Below, piece after piece: positions 1 to 8,067 of a DNA stretch of 64,000 nucleotides. The stretch is taken from assembly GCF_000931935.2 (NCBI RefSeq), contig NZ_AZAC01000001.1:124001-188000 (forward strand), written 5' to 3'. The stretch comes from Dethiosulfatarculus sandiegensis. GTDB taxonomy: Bacteria; Desulfobacterota; Desulfarculia; Desulfarculales; Desulfarculaceae. The notes under the pieces are model-generated. The model was not told the DNA's origin and did no database searches. It worked only from the letters and a program-made list of their open reading frames with translations. Numbering within the stretch: the first letter of the stretch is position 1; each line of letters begins with the position of its first letter. A program made the position numbers and the translations under genes.

Positions 1-2
1 AA

Positions 3-797
3 TTAAATGCTTTGGCTTTGGCAAAAATAGTTAGGAAAATCCATTACCACTATAGTAAAGGATATCAGGTCAGTCTATATGTCGAGGGAAGGACAGACGA
101 TAAGCCTATATCGACTAATGATGCCAATTATTCGAATAATCAGCATTTATCTGAGACAAGAGCCAAGGCCTGTGTAATGAGGATAAGAACCCTGGTAGCT
201 AATTATTGTTTAAATAACCGGAAAAAGAATGATAAGCACTTTATTGATTTTGATCCGATAGTTAGGGATGTTACATATGGAGCAGGCAATGACTATCATG
301 ATCTTGGAAAGCAAAAAAAAGAAGGCCAGCATTATCGAAAGGCTGAAATAAAAATAGTGCCTGGAAGAATGCTAACTAAGAATGCAATAGATGATTCACT
401 TAATAAGCAGGGCTTTCCTTTACTAACGGAACAGATAAAATTTTTAGATTACTTTTATTTCTCAATGTATACCATAACTACAACTGGTTATGGTGATATG
501 GCTCCGGTTTCACCCTGGTCCAAATTTATAACGGTTTTTCTGAATATTTACGAATTGATTTATATCGTGATTTTTTTCAATGTGCTTTTGAGCCTTACTA
601 AACAAGCTCCATCTCCTGAATTTAAGGAGATCAAAGATGAGACTGATAAGCGCATTAATCGGTTATTAGATAAAATAGATAGGTTGGCTAGATATAGGAG
701 GGTTGCGGGAAGACAGCAGCATCGACGCTCCCCTGATGAGACTGTTTCCATATCACAAGAAGGAGAAGAGTCGGTTACTGTCAAGCAGCACGAATAA
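3..797 (+). CDS. Potassium-channel protein with OmpA-like peptidoglycan-binding domain (5' end outside window)
   Basis: The frame is open to the left edge, so the N-terminus is missing; residues here are counted from the TTG at 12. Residues about 10-116 match an OmpA/MotB C-terminal domain: the VEGRTDD segment with Asp29, LSETRA with Arg50 (the Asp/Arg pair that binds diaminopimelate in OmpA), and a closing RKAEIKIV strand like OmpA RRVEIEV. A pore helix (about 141-155), a TTTGYGD selectivity filter (156-162) and one membrane helix (170-196) follow, then a charged cytoplasmic tail. A TM1-pore-TM2 channel needs a first helix, which must lie upstream, so the OmpA domain would sit in the periplasmic turret. 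Codon use is AT-rich, unlike the rest of the window. Channel pore and OmpA calls are strong; physiological role is unknown. Confidence 0.8.
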   Translation, partial: LNALALAKIVRKIHYHYSKGYQVSLYVEGRTDDKPISTNDANYSNNQHLSETRAKACVMRIRTLVANYCLNNRKKNDKHFIDFDPIVRDVTYGAGNDYHDLGKQKKEGQHYRKAEIKIVPGRMLTKNAIDDSLNKQGFPLLTEQIKFLDYFYFSMYTITTTGYGDMAPVSPWSKFITVFLNIYELIYIVIFFNVLLSLTKQAPSPEFKEIKDETDKRINRLLDKIDRLARYRRVAGRQQHRRSPDETVSISQEGEESVTVKQHE

Positions 798-850
798 GTA
801 CCCTCAGATTTGGGTCCCCAAATCTATGGATTTATAGATTTGAATAGCTA

Positions 851-906
851 TATGAGGTTGATGCATAGCCGACGAACGGCTATGCATCAACCTCATACAT
901 TTTTTT
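851..906 (+). terminator. Intrinsic terminator of the channel gene
   Basis: A perfect 21-bp inverted repeat (851-871 and 877-897) with a 5-base loop is followed by a T run (900-906). Two smaller hairpins precede it (arms 806-814/817-825 and 820-827/834-841). The stem is unusually long for a terminator and may also stop read-through from rex on the other strand. Confidence 0.85.
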
Positions 907-925
907 ATAGCACCCCCGGATTAAA

Positions 926-1555
926 TCAGGCGCTGGTTATATGGTAAGCCAGATTGTCTAATTTAACCGTAAAGTCCACATTTTCCACCTTGCAAGTAGG
1001 CGGAACCTGTAGTTGAGTGGGAGCGAAATTCAGGATTCCCGCAATGGGAACCTGTTGGAAACGATTGGCAATATCCTGAGCCCGATCAGGAGGTGTGCAG
1101 ATAACCCCTATCTCGGCGCCGGTTTGGCGGCAAATCTCTTCCAGTTCGTCCACATGATGTATCATAAGCCCGGTGGCCAGCTTGTGGCCGACTTTGATGG
1201 GGTCTACATCAAAGGCGCAGGTGAATATGTAGCCCTGCTGGGTGAAGTTTTCATGGGCCACCAAGGCGCAACCCAGGTTGCCTGTGCCGACCAGGGCCAG
1301 CTTCCATTGGCGGTTAAGCCCAAGGATCTTTTTAATATCAAACAAAAGTTCCTTGACGAAATATCCCACCCCGCGGACCCCGAATTGTCCGAAATAAGCC
1401 AGATCCTTACGTATCTGAGCTGGGTTTACTCCGCAGATTTCTGCGAGTTTTTTACTGGAGACCACTGTCTCCGAGCTCTGAGCCAGTTCTTCCAGGGCGC
1501 GGGAATAGATGGAAAGACGGCTGATGGTGGCTGCTGGTATCTTAAGGAACTTCAT
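926..1555 (-). CDS. rex: Redox-sensing transcriptional repressor Rex
   Basis: Rex senses the NADH/NAD+ ratio and represses energy-metabolism genes when NADH is low. The 209-residue protein has the N-terminal winged helix (about 1-75, including VNPAQIRKDLAYFGQFG) and a Rossmann NAD(H) domain with VGTGNLG at 89-95. An in-frame start lies 33 bases upstream at 1588, but the ATG at 1555 has GAGG at good spacing and gives the usual family length, so it is preferred. It is the last gene after atpZ-atpI-atpB-atpE on the same strand, about 90 bases after atpE, and a Rex-like operator lies in front of that group. This suggests that Rex controls its own operon. Confidence 0.95.
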   Translation of the reverse strand: MKFLKIPAATISRLSIYSRALEELAQSSETVVSSKKLAEICGVNPAQIRKDLAYFGQFGVRGVGYFVKELLFDIKKILGLNRQWKLALVGTGNLGCALVAHENFTQQGYIFTCAFDVDPIKVGHKLATGLMIHHVDELEEICRQTGAEIGVICTPPDRAQDIANRFQQVPIAGILNFAPTQLQVPPTCKVENVDFTVKLDNLAYHITSA

Positions 1556-1603
1556 ATTCGGCCTCGGCTTTTGTGCGCTCAAGCACATGCACGACCATGA
1601 GAA

Positions 1604-1632
1604 GGCCGGGTCCCCCTACGGGTGACCCGGCC
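1604..1632 (-). other. GC-rich hairpin between atpE and rex
   Basis: Perfect 9-bp arms (1604-1612 and 1624-1632) lie just after the atpE stop. No U tract follows on the minus strand, so it is more likely a transcript-stabilising or attenuating structure that lowers rex expression relative to atpE than a full terminator. Confidence 0.5.
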
Positions 1633-1644
1633 ATTCCAACGTAA

Positions 1645-2010
1645 CTACATACCCAGGAACTTGGCTACAGGCTCTGCCATGGGATAGGCGTAAAGCAGGA
1701 TCAGGCTGACGACCAGCGAGTAAATACAAAGAGACTCGATCATGGCCAGACCGATCAGCATGGTCACGGTGATTTTACCAGAGGCCTCGGGGTTTCTGGC
1801 GGTGCCTTCCACCGCACCCTTGACCGCGATGCCCTGGGCGATGCCGGTGAAGGAAGCTGCGATGCCCAGACCGAAACCGGCGGCGGTAACGGTGGCGGCG
1901 AACAGCTTGGCGGCTTCGGTCATGGCGCCGGGATCAGCGGCCATGGCCACAGCGCTCAGCCCCAGTACGAACAGGCCGGTCAGAGCTGCGGTCAACGAGA
2001 ATTTTTTCAT
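1645..2010 (-). CDS. atpE: F0F1 ATP synthase subunit c, sodium-type signature
   Basis: Forms the rotating membrane ring of the ATP synthase. The 121-residue product is longer than a plain c subunit (about 80) because it begins with a signal-peptide-like segment (1-24, ending VAMA). Two helices follow with the conserved loop ARNPEA (71-76). The ion-binding carboxylate is Glu92. Gln59 in helix 1 and Ser93 next to Glu92 match the Gln/Glu-Ser ligand set known from sodium-translocating c rings (Propionigenium, Ilyobacter). Sodium use is inferred from this signature only. The start has AGGAGG in front. The gene sits between atpB and rex; the other F1 genes are not in the window. Confidence 0.95.
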   Translation of the reverse strand: MKKFSLTAALTGLFVLGLSAVAMAADPGAMTEAAKLFAATVTAAGFGLGIAASFTGIAQGIAVKGAVEGTARNPEASGKITVTMLIGLAMIESLCIYSLVVSLILLYAYPMAEPVAKFLGM

Positions 2011-2093
2011 TGCTAATTCCTCCTAAAACGTTTCTCTTAGTGCCTTCTTCCAAGTATTTAGTGTGCCTTAAGCAACTTGAAATTAATTTTCGA

Positions 2094-2783
2094 TCAGTGA
2101 GCCTCTTCAATGGCTCCGGCGATATAGAGCATGGTCAGCAGGCTGAAGATAAAGGCCTGTACAAAGCTGGTGAAGATTCCCAGGAACATCATCGGTAAAG
2201 GCGCAAAGAACATACCGGCCAGCATGAACAGAATCGCAACCACCAGGTCTTCGCCAAGGATGTTTCCGAACAAACGGAAGGTCAGACTGAGCACCCTGGC
2301 GAAGTGACCGATGATCTCGATCGGTAACATGATCGGCGCAATGGCCCACATGGGACCGGTGAAATGCTTGATGTATTTAAAGCCATGCTCCTTGACGCCG
2401 ATGGCCTGGGTCACAATGAAGACCACAATAGCCATGGAAAGGGGCGTATTCACATTGGAAGTGGGAGCGTAGAGCCCGGGCACCAATCCGGACCAGTTCA
2501 TGATCAGGATATAAAGGAAAAGGGTGGCCACCAGAGGAATATAGGGCCTGCCTTCCTCTCCCATGACATCGATGGCGAAATCCTCATACCCGCCGATAAC
2601 GGCTTCCATGAAGTTTTGTCCGCCTGAGGGGATCATTTTAACGGTGCCAACCGCGAGTTTGGCTGTCACGCACAAAAGCAACGCGACAAAGGCGGAATAT
2701 GTGATCTGGGGATAATGATGCGCGAATTCACCCAATCCCACGAAATCCAGAAGCCACGGTAAGATTAGAAACGGGTGTTCCAT
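2094..2783 (-). CDS. atpB: F0F1 ATP synthase subunit a
   Basis: This is the stator subunit that provides the ion half-channels facing the c ring. The 229-residue protein has several hydrophobic helices and the family hallmark LTFRLFGN, with the essential stator arginine at Arg170. A strong AAGGAGG precedes the ATG. It lies 3 bases after atpI and 83 bases before atpE, forming one operon. Confidence 0.95.
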   Translation of the reverse strand: MEHPFLILPWLLDFVGLGEFAHHYPQITYSAFVALLLCVTAKLAVGTVKMIPSGGQNFMEAVIGGYEDFAIDVMGEEGRPYIPLVATLFLYILIMNWSGLVPGLYAPTSNVNTPLSMAIVVFIVTQAIGVKEHGFKYIKHFTGPMWAIAPIMLPIEIIGHFARVLSLTFRLFGNILGEDLVVAILFMLAGMFFAPLPMMFLGIFTSFVQAFIFSLLTMLYIAGAIEEAH

Positions 2784-2786
2784 GCT

Positions 2787-3197
2787 TTAATAGGCCTCCT
2801 TATAAAGCCTGCGCGCCTTAACGGCACCGAAGATAATGACCGACACAACCACCACCGAGAGCCCCACCAGAAGACCCAGCGGCTCCACCAGTTCCTGGCT
2901 GACCAGAATCCAGAGGCTGAGCGCGGTCGCTATGAACCTCAGATAATACTTGAACAGGACAACGCCCATGGCGCCTTTAGTGTCGCGAGGCAAAAAGGCC
3001 TTGCACAGGGTTTTTTCCAGCAGACGGAAGTTAATGACCGCAACCACTCCCCCCACCACCACGCTGATGGCGCTTAGCAGGGGTGCTACGAAAAAGGCTC
3101 CCAGGGAGACCACGGAAAATACCGTCAGGTTTGTGATCCAAAGGTCGCGGACAATGCCCGCCTCCCGAGGGGCCAGTCGTGTGGAGTTGCCTGCCAA
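2787..3197 (-). CDS. atpI: ATP synthase I (AtpI) family protein
   Basis: A 136-residue protein with four predicted membrane segments (about 20-40, 43-60, 83-103, 106-127). Its composition and place just before atpB match the AtpI family, which helps assemble the c ring or supplies magnesium in other bacteria. The start is a TTG at 3197 with GAGG about 9 bases upstream. It lies 10 bases after the AtpZ-type gene. Confidence 0.8.
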   Translation of the reverse strand: MAGNSTRLAPREAGIVRDLWITNLTVFSVVSLGAFFVAPLLSAISVVVGGVVAVINFRLLEKTLCKAFLPRDTKGAMGVVLFKYYLRFIATALSLWILVSQELVEPLGLLVGLSVVVVSVIIFGAVKARRLYKEAY

Positions 3198-3207
3198 CCG
3201 ATTTGCC

Positions 3208-3507
3208 TCACAAAAATTTCGCCCTTTTGGCGATTATATACAAGTTCCGGAATCCGGCTATGATGCCCACCCCCAAGCCAATGAAAAAACCCCAGGGTGC
3301 AGTGCCGAATTTTTTGTCAATCCAATACCCTACGCCAAGGCCCAAAACTATTGCCAGCACCATGGCCAGCCCCATGGAGCTGACCCTGGCCAGGAGTTTA
3401 AGGTTTTCCCTTGTCTGGTCATTTATAAAACGGCCCAACTGGGTTGCCTCGTAAAAATTGAGATAAAGCCGTGGGAAACGGCCACCCAAATCTCTGGTGA
3501 AATGCAC
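3208..3507 (-). CDS. atpZ: AtpZ-type F0F1 ATPase accessory membrane protein
   Basis: A 99-residue protein with two membrane helices (about 42-62 and 70-90). The stretch GLGVGYWIDKKFGTAPWGFF is typical of AtpZ/AtpR-like subunits that precede atpI in many operons. The start used is a GTG at 3507 with AGG about 8 bases upstream; a shorter start cannot be excluded because the first 30 residues are poorly conserved in the family. It is the first gene of the operon, after the promoter and Rex-like site. Confidence 0.75.
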   Translation of the reverse strand: MHFTRDLGGRFPRLYLNFYEATQLGRFINDQTRENLKLLARVSSMGLAMVLAIVLGLGVGYWIDKKFGTAPWGFFIGLGVGIIAGFRNLYIIAKRAKFL

Positions 3508-3589
3508 CGGCGAACCTAGTATCCATCACACCCTTGAGGTCCTGAAATAATCCCCTTAGCCGAGTGGGGCATTTCCGGTCAATCCCTGG

Positions 3590-3607
3590 TTGTGCCTTCA
3601 ATCACAT
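3590..3607 (-). promoter_or_regulatory. Candidate Rex operator before the atp-rex operon
   Basis: Rex sites follow TTGTGAANNNNTTCACAA. The plus-strand sequence here is TTGTG, eight bases, CACAT, so the outer arms match in 9 of 10 positions with exact spacing. The site lies about 85 bases before the first start codon and just downstream of a promoter-like pair, where a repressor would act. Confidence 0.5.
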
Positions 3608-3619
3608 GGGTTCTGGACA

Positions 3620-3648
3620 TAGCTAACATGACGCACTAAGGGAGTCAA
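3620..3648 (-). promoter_or_regulatory. Possible promoter of the atp-rex operon
   Basis: On the minus strand a TTGACT -35 box (3643-3648) is followed after 17 bases by TAGCTA (3620-3625), a weak -10 match. The leader is about 100 bases and contains the Rex-like operator. Confidence 0.4.
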
Positions 3649-3757
3649 GATTTTTTGAACCAGGATCTCTCACAAAGGCGCAAGCTCAGTCTTATTTATA
3701 GATAACCGGCGTAGGTGACAAGTCAAAAATGCATTTATCCGCCAAATGAAGTTTTTT

Positions 3758-3779
3758 CCCCGGAGCCAACGCTCCGGGG
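3758..3779 (-). terminator. Hairpin after hemL
   Basis: Perfect 9-bp GC-rich arms (3758-3766 and 3771-3779) with a CAAC loop lie 13 bases after the hemL stop. On the minus strand an A run rather than a U run follows, so it is not a canonical intrinsic terminator, but its place suggests a 3'-end structure. The remaining bases up to the atp promoter hold no gene. Confidence 0.4.
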
Positions 3780-3791
3780 TTGAAATGACGA

Positions 3792-5081
3792 TCAGGACGT
3801 GATCTCTTCCAGGGCCTGGTTGCAGACTCCCAGAATCTGGTCAATATCGTCTTCCTGGTGAGCCAGGGAGACAAATGTGGCCTCAAAGGGGCTGGGAGCC
3901 ATGTAGACTCCTTTGGCCAAAAGGGCGCGATAATACCGGGCAAACAGCTCTGTATCGCTTTTGGCGGCCGATGCGTAGTCTGTTACCGGGCCTTTTTGGA
4001 AAAAGACGGTGAACATGGAGCCCACCCGGTTGCCGGTGTGATCCAGGCCTTTTTCTTCAAAAAGCTCCAGCATGCCGCTAAACAGCCGGGCGGCTTTCTC
4101 TTCCAGCTGGTCATAGACCCCGTAACCCTGCAGAAGTTCAAGGACAGCCAGTCCGGCGGCAGTGGCCAGGGGATTTCCCGAAAGGGTGCCGGCCTGATAC
4201 ACGGGTCCGCAGGGGGCAATTTGGCTCATGATGTCTTTTTTGCCGCCATAGGCCGCCACAGGCAGGCCGCCGCCTATAATTTTGCCCAAGCAGGTCAGGT
4301 CCGGAGTGATTCCGAAGTGTTCCTGCGCACCGCCCAAGGCCAGACGGAAACCGGTGATCACCTCGTCAAATATCAGGATGGTCCCGTATTTGTCGCACAG
4401 GGCGCGCAGCCCCTCCAGGAAGCCGGGAGCCGGCGGGACCACACCCATGTTCCCCGCAACCGGTTCGACGATCACGGCCGCGATTTCCCGGGAGTGCTGC
4501 TCAAAGGCCTGGGTTATGGCATCCAGATCATTATAGGGCAGGTTGAGGGTCAGACTGGTCATCTCCTCCGGAACGCCCGGAGATGAAGGTATGCCGAGGG
4601 TGATCAGCCCGGATCCTGCGGCGACCAATAACCCGTCCGAATGGCCGTGATAGCAGCCCTCGAACTTGATGATTTTATTTCTGCCGGTGGCTCCCCTGGC
4701 CAGCCTGATTGCGCTCATGGTGGCCTCGGTGCCCGAGCTTACCAGGCGGACCTGTTCCAGACTGGGAACCGATGCGCACAGTTTTTCGGCAAACTCCACT
4801 TCCGCCTGGGTGGAAGCTCCAAAGCTGGTGCCTTTTTCAGCCGCTTTGGTCACCGCCTCCACCACTTCGGGGTGAGCGTGCCCTAAGATCAAGGGGCCCC
4901 AGGAACCCACGCAATCAATATACTTGTTGCCATCCACATCCATGACCCGGCAACCCTGGGCGCTTTTGATAAAAGGAGGTGTGAGCCCCACCGAGGCCAT
5001 GGCCCTGACAGGGCTGTTCACCCCGCCCGGAATAACTTTTTGGGCCCGCGTCCAAAGCTCTTGGGAGCGGATGTTGGTCAT
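3792..5081 (-). CDS. hemL: Glutamate-1-semialdehyde 2,1-aminomutase
   Basis: Converts glutamate-1-semialdehyde to 5-aminolevulinate, the common tetrapyrrole precursor, using PLP. At 429 residues it has the usual length. It carries the aminotransferase class III features GTEATMSAIRLARG (118-130), FDEVITGFR (238-246) and the PLP-binding Lys267 in LGKIIGGGLP. AGGAGA precedes the ATG. It follows ahbB by 65 bases on the same strand; the partner enzyme HemA is encoded at 28733-30013. Confidence 0.97.
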   Translation of the reverse strand: MTNIRSQELWTRAQKVIPGGVNSPVRAMASVGLTPPFIKSAQGCRVMDVDGNKYIDCVGSWGPLILGHAHPEVVEAVTKAAEKGTSFGASTQAEVEFAEKLCASVPSLEQVRLVSSGTEATMSAIRLARGATGRNKIIKFEGCYHGHSDGLLVAAGSGLITLGIPSSPGVPEEMTSLTLNLPYNDLDAITQAFEQHSREIAAVIVEPVAGNMGVVPPAPGFLEGLRALCDKYGTILIFDEVITGFRLALGGAQEHFGITPDLTCLGKIIGGGLPVAAYGGKKDIMSQIAPCGPVYQAGTLSGNPLATAAGLAVLELLQGYGVYDQLEEKAARLFSGMLELFEEKGLDHTGNRVGSMFTVFFQKGPVTDYASAAKSDTELFARYYRALLAKGVYMAPSPFEATFVSLAHQEDDIDQILGVCNQALEEITS

Positions 5082-5146
5082 GAGTCGTCTCCTGCTAGAA
5101 TTTGTTATGCGCCCGTAGCCTTCTGGTCAGGTCGGCTAAGGTGTAC

Positions 5147-5623
5147 TCAGCTTTCAAAATAACTCATTGATGTCTTTTTAAGTTCTTTTTTGGAGAATAA
5201 AAGGGCGTAGTCTTCTGCACAGACGGCCTTTGCCATCTCCTTAACCAGCTCCAGGCACTCTTCCTTACTGCGGCCGTGGACCATGGTGTAGAGATTATAG
5301 GGGAAATCCTCCGGATTTGGGGTCTCCCTTTCATAGCAATGACTCACAAAGCGGTAGGCAGCCAGCTTTTCTCCCGTTTCTTCTGTTTTATCGGGTTTTA
5401 TCTGCCAGGCAACCATTACATTGGCGCTGAAACCGGATTGCTGGTGGCGCAGGGTTGCACCAAAGCGGCGCATGATTCCCTTATCCGAGAGATCCCTGAT
5501 GCGCTCGACCACCTGGGCTTCGCTCAGCCCCAGCTTCTTGGCCATGGCGGCAAAAGGCCTGGGGGTCAGTTCAAGATCACCCTGCAGGCGGGCGATTATT
5601 TTTTTATCTATTTCGGCGATCAC
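5147..5623 (-). CDS. ahbB: Siroheme decarboxylase subunit (Lrp/AsnC-like), AhbB type
   Basis: AhbA/AhbB remove two acetate carboxyls of siroheme to give didecarboxysiroheme in the alternative haem pathway of sulfate reducers and archaea. The 158-residue protein has an AsnC-like helix-turn-helix (about 1-60) and the AhbB-type motifs RRFGATLRHQQSGFSANVMV and VSHCYERE followed by PYNLYTMVHG. The start is GTG with AAAAGGAGG at ideal spacing. Coupling to hemL supports a tetrapyrrole role over a regulator. The AhbA partner is not in the window. Confidence 0.88.
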   Translation of the reverse strand: MIAEIDKKIIARLQGDLELTPRPFAAMAKKLGLSEAQVVERIRDLSDKGIMRRFGATLRHQQSGFSANVMVAWQIKPDKTEETGEKLAAYRFVSHCYERETPNPEDFPYNLYTMVHGRSKEECLELVKEMAKAVCAEDYALLFSKKELKKTSMSYFES

Positions 5624-5783
5624 GTACGCCTCCTTTTCGATCCTGAATTCTAGGGGTGGAACTCTGATCCTGTCAAGCTATCCCTAGGGGCCGAGCCAGT
5701 AAAATTCCGCTTCTGCGGCCCGGCAATGGTTTTAAGAGACTCTTTGCTGCGCTTGTGAAAAAAACCTTGAGATTGTCTGGGGT

Positions 5784-6938
5784 TCAATGCCTGGGAATCA
5801 CAAGCTTCTGGCCGGGATGCACCAAAGATCCCCTAATTTGGTTGGCCCTTTTCAGGGATTGCAATCTCACCCCGTTCTGACGGGCAATGGACGAGAGGGT
5901 CTCGCCAGACTTCACCACCCAGGTTCCTCTGGAAGGCCTTTTCTCCCCCTTTAAACGGGGGATCCGGGCCTTGAGTCCGGCTCCTTTTCCCTTGGGCACC
6001 CGGATGGTGTGAGTGCCCGGCGGCAGCAGATAGCGCCTCATCGCCGGGTTAAGGCTTTTCAGTGCCCGCACCGTGGAGCCCGTGGCCAGGGCCAGGGTGC
6101 GCAGGTGCAGGGTGCGTTTAAGCCTCAACACCACCTTGTCCGACGGGATCGGTTTATACAGGCGGTTTTCCCCCAGGGTGTAGCCGTAACGGGAAGGGTC
6201 TGTGAGCACTGCCTTAACCGCCAGTATGCGGTAGACATAGCGCATGGTTTCATCGGGCAGGTAAAGGTGAAAATAATCCTTTACACCCTGTTCCTTTATT
6301 TCTCTTCTCACCCTGGCTTCTCCGCAGTTGTAGGCCGCCATGGCCAGAGGCCAGGAGTGAAATTCATCGTGTAGGTCTTTAAGGTAGGCCAGAGCCGCGG
6401 TGGTGGCTCTCTCCGGGTCCAGGCGATAGTCGAACCAGCGGTTCTTGGTAAGTCCGTAACGCTTGCCTGTGCCTGCTATGAACTGCCAGAGCCCCAAAGC
6501 TCCGGCCGGGCTTCTGGCTTTTCTTATCAAGGCGCTTTCAGCCACAGCCAGATACTTAAGGTCATCGGGCATGCCCTTGGCCAAAAGTCTCCTGCTTATA
6601 TAGGGGAAATAACGCGAAGCCCTTTTCATCCACATCACCACCTGAGCCTGGTCATGGACCGAGATATTGAATTCACGGTCCATTTGTTCTGCCACAAAGG
6701 GTAGTTCCAAGGGGACTTTGTGACCGCAGAGAGTCATTTTTTTGGGGGGGGCGGGAAGATAGCGTTGGGGCGGCACCGGTGCGGAGACAGAGGATTTGGA
6801 TGCTTCGCTTTTTACGGCGGAGGAGGCGGCCCATGCCTCGGGCCAAAGGATATTCCCGGTAAAGGGTGGGCCGGCGCCTAGGAGCAGGGTCAGAAAAAAG
6901 GCTGTCCATGCCAGTAAATAGTGTTGTGTGCGGTTCAT
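5784..6938 (-). CDS. MltD-like membrane-bound lytic murein transglycosylase with LysM
   Basis: Predicted to cleave peptidoglycan glycan strands in the periplasm. A 384-residue protein with an N-terminal signal or anchor (about 8-38), an SLT domain (about 120-240) with catalytic Glu134 in AESAL and the GALGLWQFIAGTGKRYGL motif, and one clear C-terminal LysM domain (about 338-384). It starts directly at the thiL stop (TAG then ATG), so translation is probably coupled. Confidence 0.9.
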   Translation of the reverse strand: MNRTQHYLLAWTAFFLTLLLGAGPPFTGNILWPEAWAASSAVKSEASKSSVSAPVPPQRYLPAPPKKMTLCGHKVPLELPFVAEQMDREFNISVHDQAQVVMWMKRASRYFPYISRRLLAKGMPDDLKYLAVAESALIRKARSPAGALGLWQFIAGTGKRYGLTKNRWFDYRLDPERATTAALAYLKDLHDEFHSWPLAMAAYNCGEARVRREIKEQGVKDYFHLYLPDETMRYVYRILAVKAVLTDPSRYGYTLGENRLYKPIPSDKVVLRLKRTLHLRTLALATGSTVRALKSLNPAMRRYLLPPGTHTIRVPKGKGAGLKARIPRLKGEKRPSRGTWVVKSGETLSSIARQNGVRLQSLKRANQIRGSLVHPGQKLVIPRH

Positions 6939-7970
6939 CTAGGCCGGCTCCTGTTTGAAATGGTCAAAACCTGTGAGACTGATTTCCCTTGTCTCCCCTT
7001 GAGGCAGTTCCAGGAAAACCCCGTTCTCCTGCGTTATCTCCCCCACTTGGGTTATGGCAAGCCCGGGCTCCGCCTTTTGGGCTTTTTCTTTTATTTCAAC
7101 TAGATTACCAGGTGGGCAGGTGAAGAGCAGCTCAAAATCCTCCCCACCGGTAAGGGCCCAGTCCAGGGGATCTTGAGCCGCCTGGGCGGCCAGCCCTCTG
7201 GTGATCTGCGCCATGGGTATGTGGTCTGACCAGACCGAGGCGCCAACTCCGGAGGCCCTGCACAGACGGGCCAGGTCTGTGGCCAGGCCGTCTGATATAT
7301 CCATCATGGAGTTGACCAGGCCGTTTTGGGCCAGAGTCAGGCCCAGATTCACCCTTGGCAAGGGGCGCAAGTGGGCGGCTATGGCCTTTTGGGCCGTGGA
7401 GTCATGGGGCGAGCCTCCATTTTGCAGCCAGAAGAGTCCGGCCCTGGAGGCGCCCAGATTGCCGCTGACGCATATTGCGTCGCCCTTTTGGGCGGTTGCG
7501 CGCAGAATCGGTTCATAGCCCTTACAATAGCCTATGAGACAGATGTTCAGGGTGACCATGGGAGAGCGCACCGTATCCCCTCCGGCCAGGATAAGGCCGT
7601 GGTCTTGCCCCAGACGGTTCAAACCCTGTAAGAGTTCCTGCACAAATTTCCTGGCGGGGCTTTTCGGCAGGCCGAGAGAGAGAAAGGCAAAGGCGGGTTT
7701 GGCCCCCATTGCACCCAGATCGCTTAAGTTTGCCGCCATGGCCCTTAGCCCCAGGTCATGGGGTGTTATGTAGGCAAGGTCAAAATGGACCTTTTCCACT
7801 AAAAGGTCTGTGGTGACACAGGCCTTGCCCAAACCGGGCTCCAGCACCGCGGCGTCGTCTCCTATGCCCATGGAAAGGCCCGGGGCCTGTTTGGCCGAGG
7901 CGGCTCCCACCATGGCGATAATCTGTTCTTCGGTCAAGGTTTCCGAGGTGTTGGAATTGGAGAGCGCCAA
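6939..7970 (-). CDS. thiL: Thiamine-monophosphate kinase
   Basis: Phosphorylates thiamine monophosphate to thiamine diphosphate with ATP. The 343-residue protein has the PurM/ThiL fold marks: GIGDDAAVLEPG near residue 37, TTDLLVEKVHFD, AMAANLSDLGAMGAKP and MDISDGLATDLARL. The start is TTG with AAGGAG about 9 bases upstream. It lies head to tail with the mltD-like gene; this pairing seems to be transcriptional convenience. Confidence 0.95.
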   Translation of the reverse strand: MALSNSNTSETLTEEQIIAMVGAASAKQAPGLSMGIGDDAAVLEPGLGKACVTTDLLVEKVHFDLAYITPHDLGLRAMAANLSDLGAMGAKPAFAFLSLGLPKSPARKFVQELLQGLNRLGQDHGLILAGGDTVRSPMVTLNICLIGYCKGYEPILRATAQKGDAICVSGNLGASRAGLFWLQNGGSPHDSTAQKAIAAHLRPLPRVNLGLTLAQNGLVNSMMDISDGLATDLARLCRASGVGASVWSDHIPMAQITRGLAAQAAQDPLDWALTGGEDFELLFTCPPGNLVEIKEKAQKAEPGLAITQVGEITQENGVFLELPQGETREISLTGFDHFKQEPA

Positions 7971-8031
7971 AGGGGTGAACTCCTTTCGGGAGTGGATGAA
8001 AAAGGCCGGGGCTTAAAAGACCGTCAGGCAG

Positions 8032-8061
8032 GCCGGACAGCGGGCCGGCCCGCTGTCCGGC
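8032..8061 (-). terminator. Terminator-like hairpin after ndk
   Basis: Perfect 13-bp GC-rich arms (8032-8044 and 8049-8061) with a 4-base loop start seven bases after the ndk stop. A short T run appears only about 12 bases later on the minus strand, so termination may be partial with read-through to thiL. Confidence 0.6.
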
Positions 8062-8067
8062 ACAGGC

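Noticed and set aside
1013..1600. 195-codon plus-strand open frame
   Set aside because: It lies opposite rex, whose winged-helix and NAD-binding motifs are unmistakable; no conserved features in the opposite frame.
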